A stretch of DNA of 64,000 nucleotides from Bog-159 sp963738345 (GTDB lineage: Bacteria; Acidobacteriota; Terriglobia; Bryobacterales; Bryobacteraceae), in NCBI GenBank assembly GCA_963738345.1, contig CAVTWI010000002.1, positions 3,534,001 through 3,598,000 of the forward strand, read 5' to 3'. Below are positions 17,994 to 26,667 of the stretch, piece by piece. The translations under genes were made by a program, and so were the position numbers. Under the pieces are notes generated by a model, which did no database searches, was not told where the DNA came from, and saw nothing but the letters and a program-made list of their open reading frames with translations. Every line of letters starts with the position of its first letter. The first letter of the stretch is position 1.

Positions 17994-18239
17994 TTAGCCG
18001 GCGCTGAGTTGGTCGATCTGCCCCAATAGCTTCTCGATGCGGCTGCGCACCTGTTTGCGTTCCGAGTGCAGGGTCTTCAGTTCATCGGCCAGGCGGGCGG
18101 ACTCCGCACGCGCCTCAGAGGCTTCCTGCAGGGCCGCATCTTTCTCCTGCCGGAGCCGCGTCACAACTTGAACCGCCTGTTGGATACGCTGCTCCAGCGC
18201 TTGTAGCGAATCGGTTTCCTGCTCGAGGGGAAGTGTCAC
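17994..18239 (-). CDS. Small coiled-coil protein (possible ZapB-like ZapA partner)
   Basis: An 81-residue, almost entirely coiled-coil protein (heptads from about residue 8 to 76: LEQRIQQAVQVVTRLRQEKD then LADELKTLHSERKQVRSRIE). Its ATG overlaps the rplT stop by 4 nt, and zapA starts 4 nt after its stop, so it is co-translated with zapA. Size, composition and position recall ZapB, which binds ZapA in enterobacteria, but coiled coils look alike and homology cannot be shown by eye. The name is therefore left open. Confidence 0.7.
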   Translation of the reverse strand: MTLPLEQETDSLQALEQRIQQAVQVVTRLRQEKDAALQEASEARAESARLADELKTLHSERKQVRSRIEKLLGQIDQLSAG

Positions 18240-18601
18240 GCCGCAGGCTCCAGGGCCGCCTTGGCCTTCTCGATCAGCAAAGTGAACGCGGCTGCGTCGC
18301 CCGCGGCAACTTCCGCCAGAACTTTGCGGTCCAGCTCAATGCCCGCGGCTTTCAACCCGTGCATGAACTTGCTGTAGGAAATACCGGCTGCCCGGCAACC
18401 GGCGTTGATGCGCACAATCCACAGCGAACGAAATTCGCGCTTCTTGTTCTTGCGGCCGACGTAGGCGTATTTGAGGGCCTTCTCGACGGCTTCCTGCGCC
18501 GCTCGATTCAGCTTGCTTTTGGTGAGGAAAAATCCTTTCGCGCGATCTAGTGTTTTCCGGCGCGAATCTCTGCGGTTGGTTCCACGTTTAACTCTGGGCA
18601 C
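18236..18601 (-). CDS. rplT: 50S ribosomal protein L20
   Basis: A 121-residue basic protein of standard L20 length with MPRVKRGTNRRDSRRKTLDR at the start and SYSKFMHGLKAAGIELDRKVLAE in the C-terminal domain. L20 binds 23S rRNA early in large-subunit assembly. It follows rpmI as in nearly all bacteria. The usual upstream infC is not next to it here: the gene before rpmI is an FG-GAP protein. It overlaps the coiled-coil gene by 4 nt. Confidence 0.97.
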   Translation of the reverse strand: MPRVKRGTNRRDSRRKTLDRAKGFFLTKSKLNRAAQEAVEKALKYAYVGRKNKKREFRSLWIVRINAGCRAAGISYSKFMHGLKAAGIELDRKVLAEVAAGDAAAFTLLIEKAKAALEPAA

Positions 18602-18680
18602 GTTTTCTCCTTATTGAATGGTTCTCTTTGCGGTGGATCGGGCACGTGCCACGCGCTCCGGCCACACGCGGTGGTTTCCC

Positions 18681-18875
18681 CTAATAGGGGATCATACGCT
18701 TCAGCACGGCTTGGTCGGCGGGGTCCGCCAACACGCTCTTGCGAAGCTTTCTCTTCAGTTTGCGCGTCTTCGAGGTCAAGATATGACGGGAGAAAGCATG
18801 GTGGCGTACCACCTTGCCGGTCCCGGTCTTCTTGAACCGCTTGGACGCACCTTTGTGAGTCTTCAGCTTGGGCAT
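18681..18875 (-). CDS. rpmI: 50S ribosomal protein L35
   Basis: A 64-residue highly basic protein of standard L35 length (MPKLKTHKGASKRFKKTGTG, then HAFSRHILTSKTRKLKRKLR). It is a structural component of the large subunit. A TATAAT promoter element lies 37 nt upstream and an AGGAA ribosome site precedes the ATG. It starts the rpmI-rplT-coiled-coil-zapA-DUF1684 unit. Confidence 0.97.
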   Translation of the reverse strand: MPKLKTHKGASKRFKKTGTGKVVRHHAFSRHILTSKTRKLKRKLRKSVLADPADQAVLKRMIPY

Positions 18876-18912
18876 AGATGTTCCTGGATCGTTACGAACC
18901 TGAATCTTTCAA

Positions 18913-18918
18913 ATTATA
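18913..18918 (-). promoter_or_regulatory. Extended -10 promoter of rpmI-rplT-zapA
   Basis: On the minus strand TGC-TATAAT forms an extended -10 element 37 nt before the rpmI ATG. The -35 region is weak, as is common with an extended -10. Confidence 0.55.
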
Positions 18919-18951
18919 GCAGGTGTTGGCGGTTGCCCGCTATTGCACCTT

Positions 18952-18974
18952 CCGGCCGTGCCGGCCGTGGCCGG
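18952..18974 (-). terminator. GC-rich hairpin after FG-GAP gene (no clear U-tract)
   Basis: CCGGCC and GGCCGG arms flank a short GC-rich loop 11 nt after the FG-GAP stop codon. It stands between that gene and the rpmI promoter. The run of T expected for an intrinsic terminator is missing, so termination is only suggested by position. Confidence 0.35.
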
Positions 18975-18984
18975 GTCACCATTT

Positions 18985-21075
18985 CTAATGGCTCGTATTC
19001 GTCAAAACGGCCACCGCGTCCACCTGACCATTATTATTCACTACCGCCAAGTCAGGCTTGCCGTCCCGATTGAAATCTGCCACCGCCACAAAGACGGGCG
19101 CGTTTCCGGCAAGAAAACCGACCGGAGCAGCGAAGGTACCGTCGCCATTCCCCGGATAGATAGAAACGCCCGCCAGGCCCGCCTGTGCGATATCCGTCTT
19201 GCCGTCGCCGTCGAAATCACCCACGGCCGCCTGTCCGCCGCCCGGTAACACAGGGGCCAGATGGAAGGTTCCATCGCCATTACCAAGCAGAATATTACCC
19301 TGCACCACGAGGTCCCGGACTCCATCGCCATTAAAGTCGCCGACCGTCATCGGAGTGCCCCCGTTAGTCAAATTCACTAGGGTCGAGAGCGCGCTCCCGA
19401 ATGTCCCATCCCCGTTGCCGGGCAACACCGCTACCACGGACCCCACCGCCACCGCGACGTCCAGGTTCCCATCCCCGTCAAAATCCGCGATTGCCAGGTA
19501 GGTGGGCGTTTCGCCATTTAAATACGTGACCTGCGGCTGAAACGTGCCATCGCCATTGCCCAGCAGGATGGACACACTGCCGCTGCCTCCGTTAACAGCC
19601 GCATTCGCCACGGCCAGATCCGGCTTTCCGTCGCCATTGAAATCGCCGACCGCCACCGATTGGGGCGCACTTCCAGCCGCGTAGCTCAGGGCCGCTTGGA
19701 ATGTCCCATTGCCGTTTCCCAACAATATAGAAACGGAATGTGAATTGAAGTTGGCCACCACCAGATCCATCTTGCCGTCGCCGTTGAAATCCCCCTTGGC
19801 AATGGATACCGGAGTCTTTTGTACGGCATAGTTCACACGGCTCGCGAACGTGCCATTGCCGTTGTTCATTAGGATGGAAACGGTATTGGAGTTCCCGTCG
19901 GTCACCGCCAGATCCAGGTTCTTGTCACCGTTGAAGTCTGCCACCACGGCTGCGTTGGGCGCTGCCTGTACGGGATAAGTGGCAGGTTGCGCGAACGTCC
20001 CCGTGGCTGTCGCCAGGATAATTGTTTCCGCATAGGCGCCCACCGCCAGATCGAGTTTGTGGTCGCCATTGAAATCCGCAATGGCCAGCGAAAAGCCGCC
20101 GGGCAGATAGGTAACCGCAGGTTGGAACGTACCATCGCCATTGCCGGTGAGGATCGCCGTGACATCGGACTGATCGCTCACCACGGCCAGATCTATTTTG
20201 CCGTCGCCGTTCAAGTCCGCCGCCGCTACATATTGCGGCAGCGCCGGCATACCGTAGATCGCGCCCGCCTTAAACGTTCCGGCGCCATTATTCAGCAGAA
20301 TGGAAAGCGTACTTGAGGTCGTGTTGACGACCGCCAGATCCGCCTTCCCGTCTCCATTGAAATCGCCCAGCGCCACCGACTCCGGATTCACCTCCACCGG
20401 ATACGTTTGCGCCGCCTGGAATGTGCCGTCACCGTTTCCGAACAAAATTGAAATTGTATTGGAAAGGTAATTCGTTACCGCCAGATCCTGATTGCCATCG
20501 CGGTTAAAGTCGCCCACAACTTCCGCGCTGGGCCCAGTGCCCACCTGGTAATACAGCGCGGGCTGGAACGTCCCGTCACCGTTGCCCAGCAGGATGGAAA
20601 CGCTGTGTGCGCCGTTGCCGCCGTTCGTGACAGCCAAGTCAGGTTTTCCATCTTTGTTGAAGTCACCTACCGCGACAAAAGAAGGATGAAAACCCGTGTT
20701 ATAGGTCTGCGGCGTTTGAAAAGTGCCATCGCCTTTACCCAAAAGGATGGTGACCACGCCCACCCCGCCCGCCACGGCAAGATCCGGATTCCCGTCATGA
20801 TCGAAATCGCCAACGGCTAAAATCGGCGTAAGAGTACCAGGCAGGGCTCCCGCCGGCAGATTCTGGAAGGTCCCGTCGCCATTGCCTAAAAGGATTTGGT
20901 AGCCGTTGTTCAGGGAGATTGCCAAATCCCGTTTTCCGTCGTTATTGAAGTCGGCTATGACGGTCGAGTGTATGCCGTTGGCACTGAAGCCATATGTTTT
21001 GGGAGCGTTGAAATTTACCGGCAGCGCCAGCCCAGGCACCGCCAGGAGTAACATCGCGATAGGTTTGATCTGCAT
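18985..21075 (-). CDS. Exported FG-GAP/VCBS repeat protein
   Basis: A 696-residue protein with a signal peptide (MQIKPIAMLLLAVPGLALPV). The entire mature chain is about a dozen repeats of roughly 50 residues with the pattern VGDFNGDGKPDLAVAN...SILLGNGDGTFQ. The DxNxDGxxD loops are calcium-binding, as in integrin-type seven-bladed propellers, so one and a half to two propellers are likely. It is probably surface or periplasmic and adhesive; no enzyme site is seen. Repeats also vary at the DNA level, so the array is old. It is followed by rpmI on the same strand. Confidence 0.88.
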   Translation of the reverse strand: MQIKPIAMLLLAVPGLALPVNFNAPKTYGFSANGIHSTVIADFNNDGKRDLAISLNNGYQILLGNGDGTFQNLPAGALPGTLTPILAVGDFDHDGNPDLAVAGGVGVVTILLGKGDGTFQTPQTYNTGFHPSFVAVGDFNKDGKPDLAVTNGGNGAHSVSILLGNGDGTFQPALYYQVGTGPSAEVVGDFNRDGNQDLAVTNYLSNTISILFGNGDGTFQAAQTYPVEVNPESVALGDFNGDGKADLAVVNTTSSTLSILLNNGAGTFKAGAIYGMPALPQYVAAADLNGDGKIDLAVVSDQSDVTAILTGNGDGTFQPAVTYLPGGFSLAIADFNGDHKLDLAVGAYAETIILATATGTFAQPATYPVQAAPNAAVVADFNGDKNLDLAVTDGNSNTVSILMNNGNGTFASRVNYAVQKTPVSIAKGDFNGDGKMDLVVANFNSHSVSILLGNGNGTFQAALSYAAGSAPQSVAVGDFNGDGKPDLAVANAAVNGGSGSVSILLGNGDGTFQPQVTYLNGETPTYLAIADFDGDGNLDVAVAVGSVVAVLPGNGDGTFGSALSTLVNLTNGGTPMTVGDFNGDGVRDLVVQGNILLGNGDGTFHLAPVLPGGGQAAVGDFDGDGKTDIAQAGLAGVSIYPGNGDGTFAAPVGFLAGNAPVFVAVADFNRDGKPDLAVVNNNGQVDAVAVLTNTSH

Positions 21076-21209
21076 GTTCCCTCCTCGCTAACTATAGTTA
21101 GTGTGCCGTCCCCCTGCCCCCTTGTCAAACCCTTCTAGTACCGGAATCCGCCCGGCAGTGCGCCTCGAAATGTACGATCAGCCACAGGCGAGATAATTAT
21201 ATTTCCAGA

Positions 21210-21218
21210 TGCTATACT
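21210..21218 (+). promoter_or_regulatory. Extended -10 promoter of adhE
   Basis: TGC-TATACT ends 36 nt before the adhE ATG. A GAGGA ribosome site lies 8-9 nt upstream of the start. No good -35 box is visible. Confidence 0.45.
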
Positions 21219-21254
21219 CCTGTTTCGTGGATAAACACCCGTGAGGAACGATAA

Positions 21255-23837
21255 ATGCCGGAAAATATTGCGCCTCCTGACGCGGAACGTGCCGCTTACC
21301 TGGAATCTTTAGTTGGTCAAGCGCGCACCGCCGCCGCTGCCTTCTCCAGATTCACTCAATCCCAAGTAGACGCCATCGTCAAGCCCATGGTTCTCGCAGG
21401 CCTCGCCCAGGCCCACCACCTGGCCCGGCTAGCCTTCGAAGAAACCCGCCTCGGCGTGCTCGAAGACAAGGTCATCAAGAACATGGTGGCCACCGAGTTC
21501 GTCTATAACTACATCAAAGACAAGCGGACTGTGGGCGCGATCAATGAATTTCCTGACCGCGGCATCACCGAAGTGGCCGAACCCATCGGCGTCATCTTTT
21601 CCCTCACCCCCATCACCAACCCCACCTCTACGGTTCTCTTCAAATGCATTATGGCAATCAAGACCCGCAATGCGCTGGTCTTCAGTCCACATCCGAATGC
21701 CTGGCGCTGCTGTGCCGAAGCCATGCGGATCATGTACGAAGCGGCCGTCAAGAATGGCGCGCCCGAAGGCGTCTTTACCTGCATTGAAACTCCCACTCTC
21801 TCTGACAATGCCTTCCTGATGCACCACAAAGACGTGGCCCTGATCGACGCCACTGGCGGCCGCGGTGTGGTGCGTGCTGCGTACAGTTCCGGCAAACCGG
21901 CGTTGGGCGTGGGACCCGGCAACACTCCCGTCTACCTGGAAAGAACGGCGGACCTGGACATGGCGGTGGTGGATATCATCACCTCAAAAACTTTTGACAA
22001 TGGCACCATCTGCGCCTCCGAACAGACCGTGGTGATCGACGACGAGATCTACGACCTGGCCCTGCAGAAGTTTGCCGAACTCGGCGCGCACATTTGCAAT
22101 GAGGCGGAAACCAAACTGCTTGGCTGTACTGTCGTGGATCCGGCCACCGGCCACATGCAGCCCATGGCCGTCGGCCAGAAGGCTGTCGATATCGCGCGCA
22201 CCATCGGCCTGCGCGTCGCGCCTCATACCAAGCTTCTCATTGCCCCCATCGCAGGCGTGGGCCGCGAACACCCTCTATCGGTTGAAAAGCTATTCCCCGT
22301 GCTGGCCGTATGCCGCGCCCAGTCCACAGCCCAGGCCCTCGACCTGTGCGTGGCCGTCAACCGGGCCGGCGGACTCGGCCACACAGCCGTCATCTTCTCC
22401 CATAACGACGACATTGTCCGACAGTTTAGCGAAGTCATCAACGCGGGGCGCATCATCGTCAACGCGCCCGGCGCCATCGGAGCTCTGGGCGGAGTCTACA
22501 ACGATTTGGTACCCACGTTCTCCTTCGGCTGCGGCACCGGCGGCGGCAACAGCACGATGGATAACGTCAACATTTATCACTACCTCAACATCAAACGCGT
22601 GGCCCGGAGGACACCAGCGCACATGTGGTTCCGCGTCCCTAATCAGATTTACTTCAATCGAAATGCCGTCGAAAACCTGCGCGATTTCGCCTCGCGATCC
22701 ACGCTGATCGTGACCAATCCCGCCCTGGAACAAATGGGGCATGCCGATATCGTACGCCGCGCGCTGCCCGCCGCCACGCGCGTCCGCGTGCTCGCCATCC
22801 CGGATGCCGAGCCCGAATTCAAAGTGGTAATGCAAGGCGTTGAAACGCTCAATGCCTATACAGTGGACCAGATCGTCGCCCTGGGAGGCGGCTCCGTCAT
22901 CGATGCCGCCAAAATCATGAAGCTCAAGTACGAGACGCCCGATGCCGATCTCGAAGAACTGGCCGCGCCCTTCCTCGACATTCGCAAGCGCGTGGTCCGG
23001 TTCCCCACGGAGCGAACCAACCACCTTCGTCTGATCGCCATCTCCACCACCAGCGGCACCGGCAGCGAAGTTACGCCATTCGCCGTCATGACCGACAAAG
23101 AGCACGGACGCAAAGTCACCTTGGCGGACTATTCGCTCAGCCCCGATGTGGCTATAGTTGATCCGCAATTCGTAATGACCATGCCGAAAGGCCTGACCGC
23201 CGATACAGGCATTGATTGTCTCACCCACGCATTGGAAGCCGGCGTTTCAATACACGCGTCGCCCTACACCGATTCCAATGCTATGCAAGCTATCCGCATG
23301 GTCTTCAAATACCTGCCCATCGCCTATGAACAGCCCGGCAATGAAGAGGCTCGCACCATGATGCACAACGCCGCCTGCATCGCTGCCTTGGCCTTTTCCA
23401 ATGCTTCGGTCGGTGTGAACCATGCGCTGGCCCACGCTTTCGGAGCCCGCTTCGGTGTGGCGCACGGCCGGGCGAATGCCTTGATGCTGCCCCACGTCAT
23501 CGCTTACAACGCGTCGGTTCCCACCAAGTTCATGCCTTCGCCCAACCAGCGCGCGTATGTCGCGCACAAGAAGTACGCTCTCATCGCGGACCTGTTGGGT
23601 CTTGGCGGAAATACCGTGGAAGAGAAAGTGCAAAACCTGATCGCCGCGATCCGGCAGTTGCTCGATCAGTTGAGCTTCCCCCGTTCCATCGCCGCGCTCG
23701 GCATTTCAAAAAAGCAGTTCGAGCGCGCCATGCCCGACCTGGCCCGCCTGGCTTTTGACGATCCGTCCTGGCGCTCTAACCCGCGCATGCCGCTGATCGA
23801 TGAACTGGTAGGCCTGTTCTGGGCGGCCTTCGAGTAG
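21255..23837 (+). CDS. adhE: Bifunctional acetaldehyde-CoA/alcohol dehydrogenase AdhE
   Basis: An 860-residue fusion enzyme of standard length reducing acetyl-CoA to ethanol in two NADH-dependent steps. The N-terminal aldehyde dehydrogenase domain (1-440) has the catalytic Cys at about 253 in TICASEQTVV and GVGPGNTPVY. The C-terminal iron-dependent alcohol dehydrogenase (about 450-860) has GGGSVIDAAKIMK, the TTSGTGSEVTPFAV loop, and iron ligands in GIDCLTHALE and GVNHALAHAFGARFGVAHG. All key residues are present. It has its own promoter and is convergent with the TlpA-like gene (1 bp gap). It implies fermentative ability or redox disposal under low oxygen. Confidence 0.96.
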   Translation: MPENIAPPDAERAAYLESLVGQARTAAAAFSRFTQSQVDAIVKPMVLAGLAQAHHLARLAFEETRLGVLEDKVIKNMVATEFVYNYIKDKRTVGAINEFPDRGITEVAEPIGVIFSLTPITNPTSTVLFKCIMAIKTRNALVFSPHPNAWRCCAEAMRIMYEAAVKNGAPEGVFTCIETPTLSDNAFLMHHKDVALIDATGGRGVVRAAYSSGKPALGVGPGNTPVYLERTADLDMAVVDIITSKTFDNGTICASEQTVVIDDEIYDLALQKFAELGAHICNEAETKLLGCTVVDPATGHMQPMAVGQKAVDIARTIGLRVAPHTKLLIAPIAGVGREHPLSVEKLFPVLAVCRAQSTAQALDLCVAVNRAGGLGHTAVIFSHNDDIVRQFSEVINAGRIIVNAPGAIGALGGVYNDLVPTFSFGCGTGGGNSTMDNVNIYHYLNIKRVARRTPAHMWFRVPNQIYFNRNAVENLRDFASRSTLIVTNPALEQMGHADIVRRALPAATRVRVLAIPDAEPEFKVVMQGVETLNAYTVDQIVALGGGSVIDAAKIMKLKYETPDADLEELAAPFLDIRKRVVRFPTERTNHLRLIAISTTSGTGSEVTPFAVMTDKEHGRKVTLADYSLSPDVAIVDPQFVMTMPKGLTADTGIDCLTHALEAGVSIHASPYTDSNAMQAIRMVFKYLPIAYEQPGNEEARTMMHNAACIAALAFSNASVGVNHALAHAFGARFGVAHGRANALMLPHVIAYNASVPTKFMPSPNQRAYVAHKKYALIADLLGLGGNTVEEKVQNLIAAIRQLLDQLSFPRSIAALGISKKQFERAMPDLARLAFDDPSWRSNPRMPLIDELVGLFWAAFE

Positions 23838-23838
23838 C

Positions 23839-24687
23839 TTACTTCAGCCCGGCCGAAGCCAACATCTCCAGAAACTGGCGCTTCGTGCGCATGTCGATGG
23901 CCTCCGCCACCAACTTCCCCTGCGCGTCGAAAACGAAGCTCTTCGGAATCCCTTCGACGCGAAATAATTCATTGACTTTGCGGCCCGGGTCCAGCAGAAT
24001 CGGATAACTCACGGGGTGCTCGGCAAGGTATGGCTGCACCTTCCCGATTTCCTCATCGGAGATCGCCAGAATCACCAGCCCTTTAGCTTCGAACCGCTTG
24101 TACAATCCGTCCAGATCGGGCATTTCCTTGCGGCATGGCGGACACCAGGTGGCCCAGAAATTTACCAGCACCACCTTCCCGCTCAGACCTTTCAGAGTCC
24201 AACTTTTCCCCTTCAGATCCGTCAGCGTAAAGTCCGCGCTCTGCCGCGCCTTATCGTCCGCTTCCAGTTTGGCCATAGCCGCCGCCAGGCGTGGATCGTC
24301 CATCGAGACCTTCACATGTTCGTACCGTACCAATTGGGCCAGCGTCCCGAATCCGTCGTCTTTACCCGCCGGTCGATCACGTAGCGTTTGCGCCAAGGTG
24401 GTCGCGACTTCCTGCAAGGTCTCGGCCCCGGGATCGCCCTCCGTCACCAGGTTCGCGAGCGATTGGGCCAGCATGGCCTGATGCTCACCGGGCGGCAGTT
24501 CGCGTATCTGCACCGCCAGCCGTTTTTCCAGGATGACTCGCTCTGCATCCGGCAACGAGCGCAGCTTACGCATTTGCTCGATCACCGGCTTTTCCTGCTC
24601 GCTCCAGACGATCTTGGGCTGCTGCGCCTTCATGGCAAACGCCGCCGCAAGCAATCCAAGCATTAGCCCGATCCGTGGATTTCGCAT
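23839..24687 (-). CDS. TlpA-like exported thioredoxin
   Basis: A 282-residue exported protein (signal MRNPRIGLMLGLLAAAFAMKA). The first half (about 25-145) is helical and unassigned. The second half is a TlpA/ResA thioredoxin fold with the active site CPPC in FWATWCPPCRKEMPDLDGLY near residue 175, plus EGIPKSFVFD with the cis-proline region. It probably reduces disulfides in the periplasm, for example for cytochrome c maturation. It is divergent from DUF507 over 122 bp. Confidence 0.88.
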   Translation of the reverse strand: MRNPRIGLMLGLLAAAFAMKAQQPKIVWSEQEKPVIEQMRKLRSLPDAERVILEKRLAVQIRELPPGEHQAMLAQSLANLVTEGDPGAETLQEVATTLAQTLRDRPAGKDDGFGTLAQLVRYEHVKVSMDDPRLAAAMAKLEADDKARQSADFTLTDLKGKSWTLKGLSGKVVLVNFWATWCPPCRKEMPDLDGLYKRFEAKGLVILAISDEEIGKVQPYLAEHPVSYPILLDPGRKVNELFRVEGIPKSFVFDAQGKLVAEAIDMRTKRQFLEMLASAGLK

Positions 24688-24809
24688 GCCGCTACGGTAT
24701 CATATTCAATGCTTGGGAGGGCGGAATTCACCCCCTTCCGGGACTTAGCCGGGTTGGCGCAGATCTGCTAAACTACAGGTTCGCCGTTGAAAACGCGTTT
24801 AAAACATAG

Positions 24810-25397
24810 ATGTTGCTTCCTAGGGAATTCATCGCCTATCTCTCCCGTGAATTGGTGAAGAAACTGACGCCTGCTTCGATTGAGACCAACAATCCGCAGG
24901 CGGTTTCGGAGATTATCGCCAACATCATCACCGAAGAACTGTCCGTCGAAGACCGCCTGAACGACGAGGTTCGCGAGATCCTGCAGCAGTACAACGAATA
25001 CATGCGCCGCGAGGGCGTCAGCTACCAGGAGATGTTCCGCAAGGTGAAGAATGCCATGATCGCGGAACGTAAGGTCATCCGCGCGTCTGGCCGCGACACC
25101 CACGATGCCATGAAACTCTCGCGCGACAAGGTCAACGACATGTCGCACAAGATCATCGTGGCCCTCCGCAAGACCCGCGAGTTGCGCATGAAGAAGGACC
25201 CTAATGACGTCCGGCTCGACATCGTCCGCGATGTTACCGAGGTCCTGACCGCCGAAGAAAAGGTCGACCGCATGGCGCGCGACAAAATCCGCACGCAAAA
25301 GCGCGAGATCCCCGAAGGCAGCGAAGAGTGGGACCTGCTCCATCGCCGCTACTATTCTGAAGAGCTGAAGAAACTCGGGATCGATATTTCCCGCTAG
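24810..25397 (+). CDS. DUF507 family protein (two DUF507 units)
   Basis: A 195-residue cytosolic protein. Residues 1-85 (MLLPREFIAYLSRELVKKL...) and about 100-195 (MKLSRDKVNDMSHKIIVALR...) look like two copies of the DUF507 domain. Both have an N-terminal helix, an EELSVEDRLNDEVREIL or EVLTAEEKVDRMARDKI block, and a tail. The family is typical of Acidobacteria, Deltaproteobacteria and Aquificae and has no known function. Rich charge and helix content suggest a nucleic-acid or protein-binding helical bundle. rbsK follows 18 bp downstream. Confidence 0.85.
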   Translation: MLLPREFIAYLSRELVKKLTPASIETNNPQAVSEIIANIITEELSVEDRLNDEVREILQQYNEYMRREGVSYQEMFRKVKNAMIAERKVIRASGRDTHDAMKLSRDKVNDMSHKIIVALRKTRELRMKKDPNDVRLDIVRDVTEVLTAEEKVDRMARDKIRTQKREIPEGSEEWDLLHRRYYSEELKKLGIDISR

Positions 25398-25415
25398 TAT
25401 GCTGCCGGTCCACCC

Positions 25416-26351
25416 ATGACACCCTCTTTGGTAGTCGTCGGCAGCCTGAACATGGACTTCGTAGTTACCGTGGAGCGCCTGCCGGTAGCCGGCGAAACCG
25501 TCCTGGGCCGTGATTTCCAGATGATCCCGGGCGGTAAAGGCGCAAATCAGGCATGCGCCGCCGGAAAGCTGGGCTCTGGTTCGGTCGCCGTGCGCATGGT
25601 GGGGCGCGTGGGCTACGACGTCTTCGCGGACCATCTGAAAGCTAGCTTGGCCGCCGCTGGCGTGGACGTGGGCGCGGTGAACGCCACAAAGTCGCAGCCC
25701 ACCGGCGTAGCTCTCATCTGGGTCGACAAGCAAGGTCAGAATTCCATCGTGGTTGCCTCGGGCGCCAACTTCGCGCTGGCTGCCGCGGATGTGGAGGCCA
25801 TGCGCCAGGTTTTCCGCGGCGCGAGCCTGGCGCTATTCCAATTGGAAACGCCTCTCGATACCGTAGTGGCCGCTTTGGCGCTGGCCCGCGCAGAAGGCCT
25901 GCGCACTATGCTCGATCCCGCACCGGCGCAACCGCTGCCTTCCGACCTGCTCGCGCAGGTGGACATCCTGACGCCCAATGAAAACGAAGCCCTGATGCTG
26001 CTGGGCCGTCCCCCGGCGCGCGTTTCCGAAACCGAAGCGCCGGAACTGGCTGAGGCTTTGCGAAAGCTAGGACCCCGCCATGTGGTCTTGAAGTTGGGTG
26101 ATCGCGGATCGTACTATTGCGGCGATGCCGGCTCGTTTCAAACCGCCGCATTCCCGGTGGAAGTGCGGGATACCACCGCCGCCGGCGATACATTCAATGC
26201 CGCGCTGGCCGTCGCTTTGGCGGAAGGACAACCTGTGCCGCAAGCCATCCGGTTTGCCAACGCTGCGGCCGCGATTTCCGTAACTCGCTTGGGTGCTCAG
26301 GCATCCGCGCCCACACGCTCCGAAGTCGACCGGTTCCTGATAGAAGCGTAG
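25416..26351 (+). CDS. rbsK: Ribokinase (PfkB family)
   Basis: A 311-residue carbohydrate kinase of normal ribokinase length that phosphorylates D-ribose to ribose 5-phosphate. PfkB signatures are SLNMDFVVTVERLPVAGETV with the GGKGANQACAAGKLG motif (residues 40-54), and the C-terminal DTTAAGDTFNAALAVALAEG with the catalytic Asp. The 3' 400 bp are duplicated 1.55 kb downstream (27524-27941). The C-terminal ends of the two copies differ (FLIEA here, FLAGMK in the copy). No ribose transporter is adjacent, so related sugars or nucleosides remain possible substrates. Confidence 0.92.
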   Translation: MTPSLVVVGSLNMDFVVTVERLPVAGETVLGRDFQMIPGGKGANQACAAGKLGSGSVAVRMVGRVGYDVFADHLKASLAAAGVDVGAVNATKSQPTGVALIWVDKQGQNSIVVASGANFALAAADVEAMRQVFRGASLALFQLETPLDTVVAALALARAEGLRTMLDPAPAQPLPSDLLAQVDILTPNENEALMLLGRPPARVSETEAPELAEALRKLGPRHVVLKLGDRGSYYCGDAGSFQTAAFPVEVRDTTAAGDTFNAALAVALAEGQPVPQAIRFANAAAAISVTRLGAQASAPTRSEVDRFLIEA

Positions 26352-26379
26352 CTTTACCTGGAACTCTCAGTACGTTTAG
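25974..26379 (+). repeat. Direct repeat, copy A (3' half of rbsK plus flank)
   Basis: This segment is highly similar to 27524-27941. Similarity starts at CCCAATGAAAACGAAGC and ends at CAGTACGTTTAG, 28 bp past the rbsK stop. The copies differ by scattered substitutions and a small indel just before the end. The 1.14 kb between them carries the SEKQ-type gene. Confidence 0.9.
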
Positions 26380-26667
26380 TTCTTGCGCCGGTTCTGGTTT
26401 GGTCGCAGCATTTCTGCTTACCGATCAGTCCGGCGCTTATGGCGCCCGGAATCGAGCTATCGCAAAAGAGCGTGTGTTAAGCATCGCTGAGATGCCCAAA
26501 GGCCCGAAGTAGTAGCAGATCTCGGCGGCCAGTGACAATCTTCAAAAATAAAAGTAACCCAATCAATCGAGTAACTTGACCGCCCTAATACCCGTCCTCC
26601 CGCGCACTCCTGTGCTCCCCTGAAATTGGGTAGCGGGCTCCAACCCGCCATTCCCAAAAGGACGAAT
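26380..26667 (+). other. Non-coding stretch after duplicated segment
   Basis: No convincing gene or RNA is seen. The bases before the SEKQ gene are AT-richer (AAAAATAAAAGTAACCCAATC around 26545), followed by a C-rich run and an AAAAGGA ribosome site. It lies inside the block flanked by the two rbsK segments. Confidence 0.5.

Noticed and set aside
22290..23228. 312-residue minus-strand open frame over adhE
   Set aside because: It is antisense to intact catalytic domains and has Gly/Asp-rich shadow composition.
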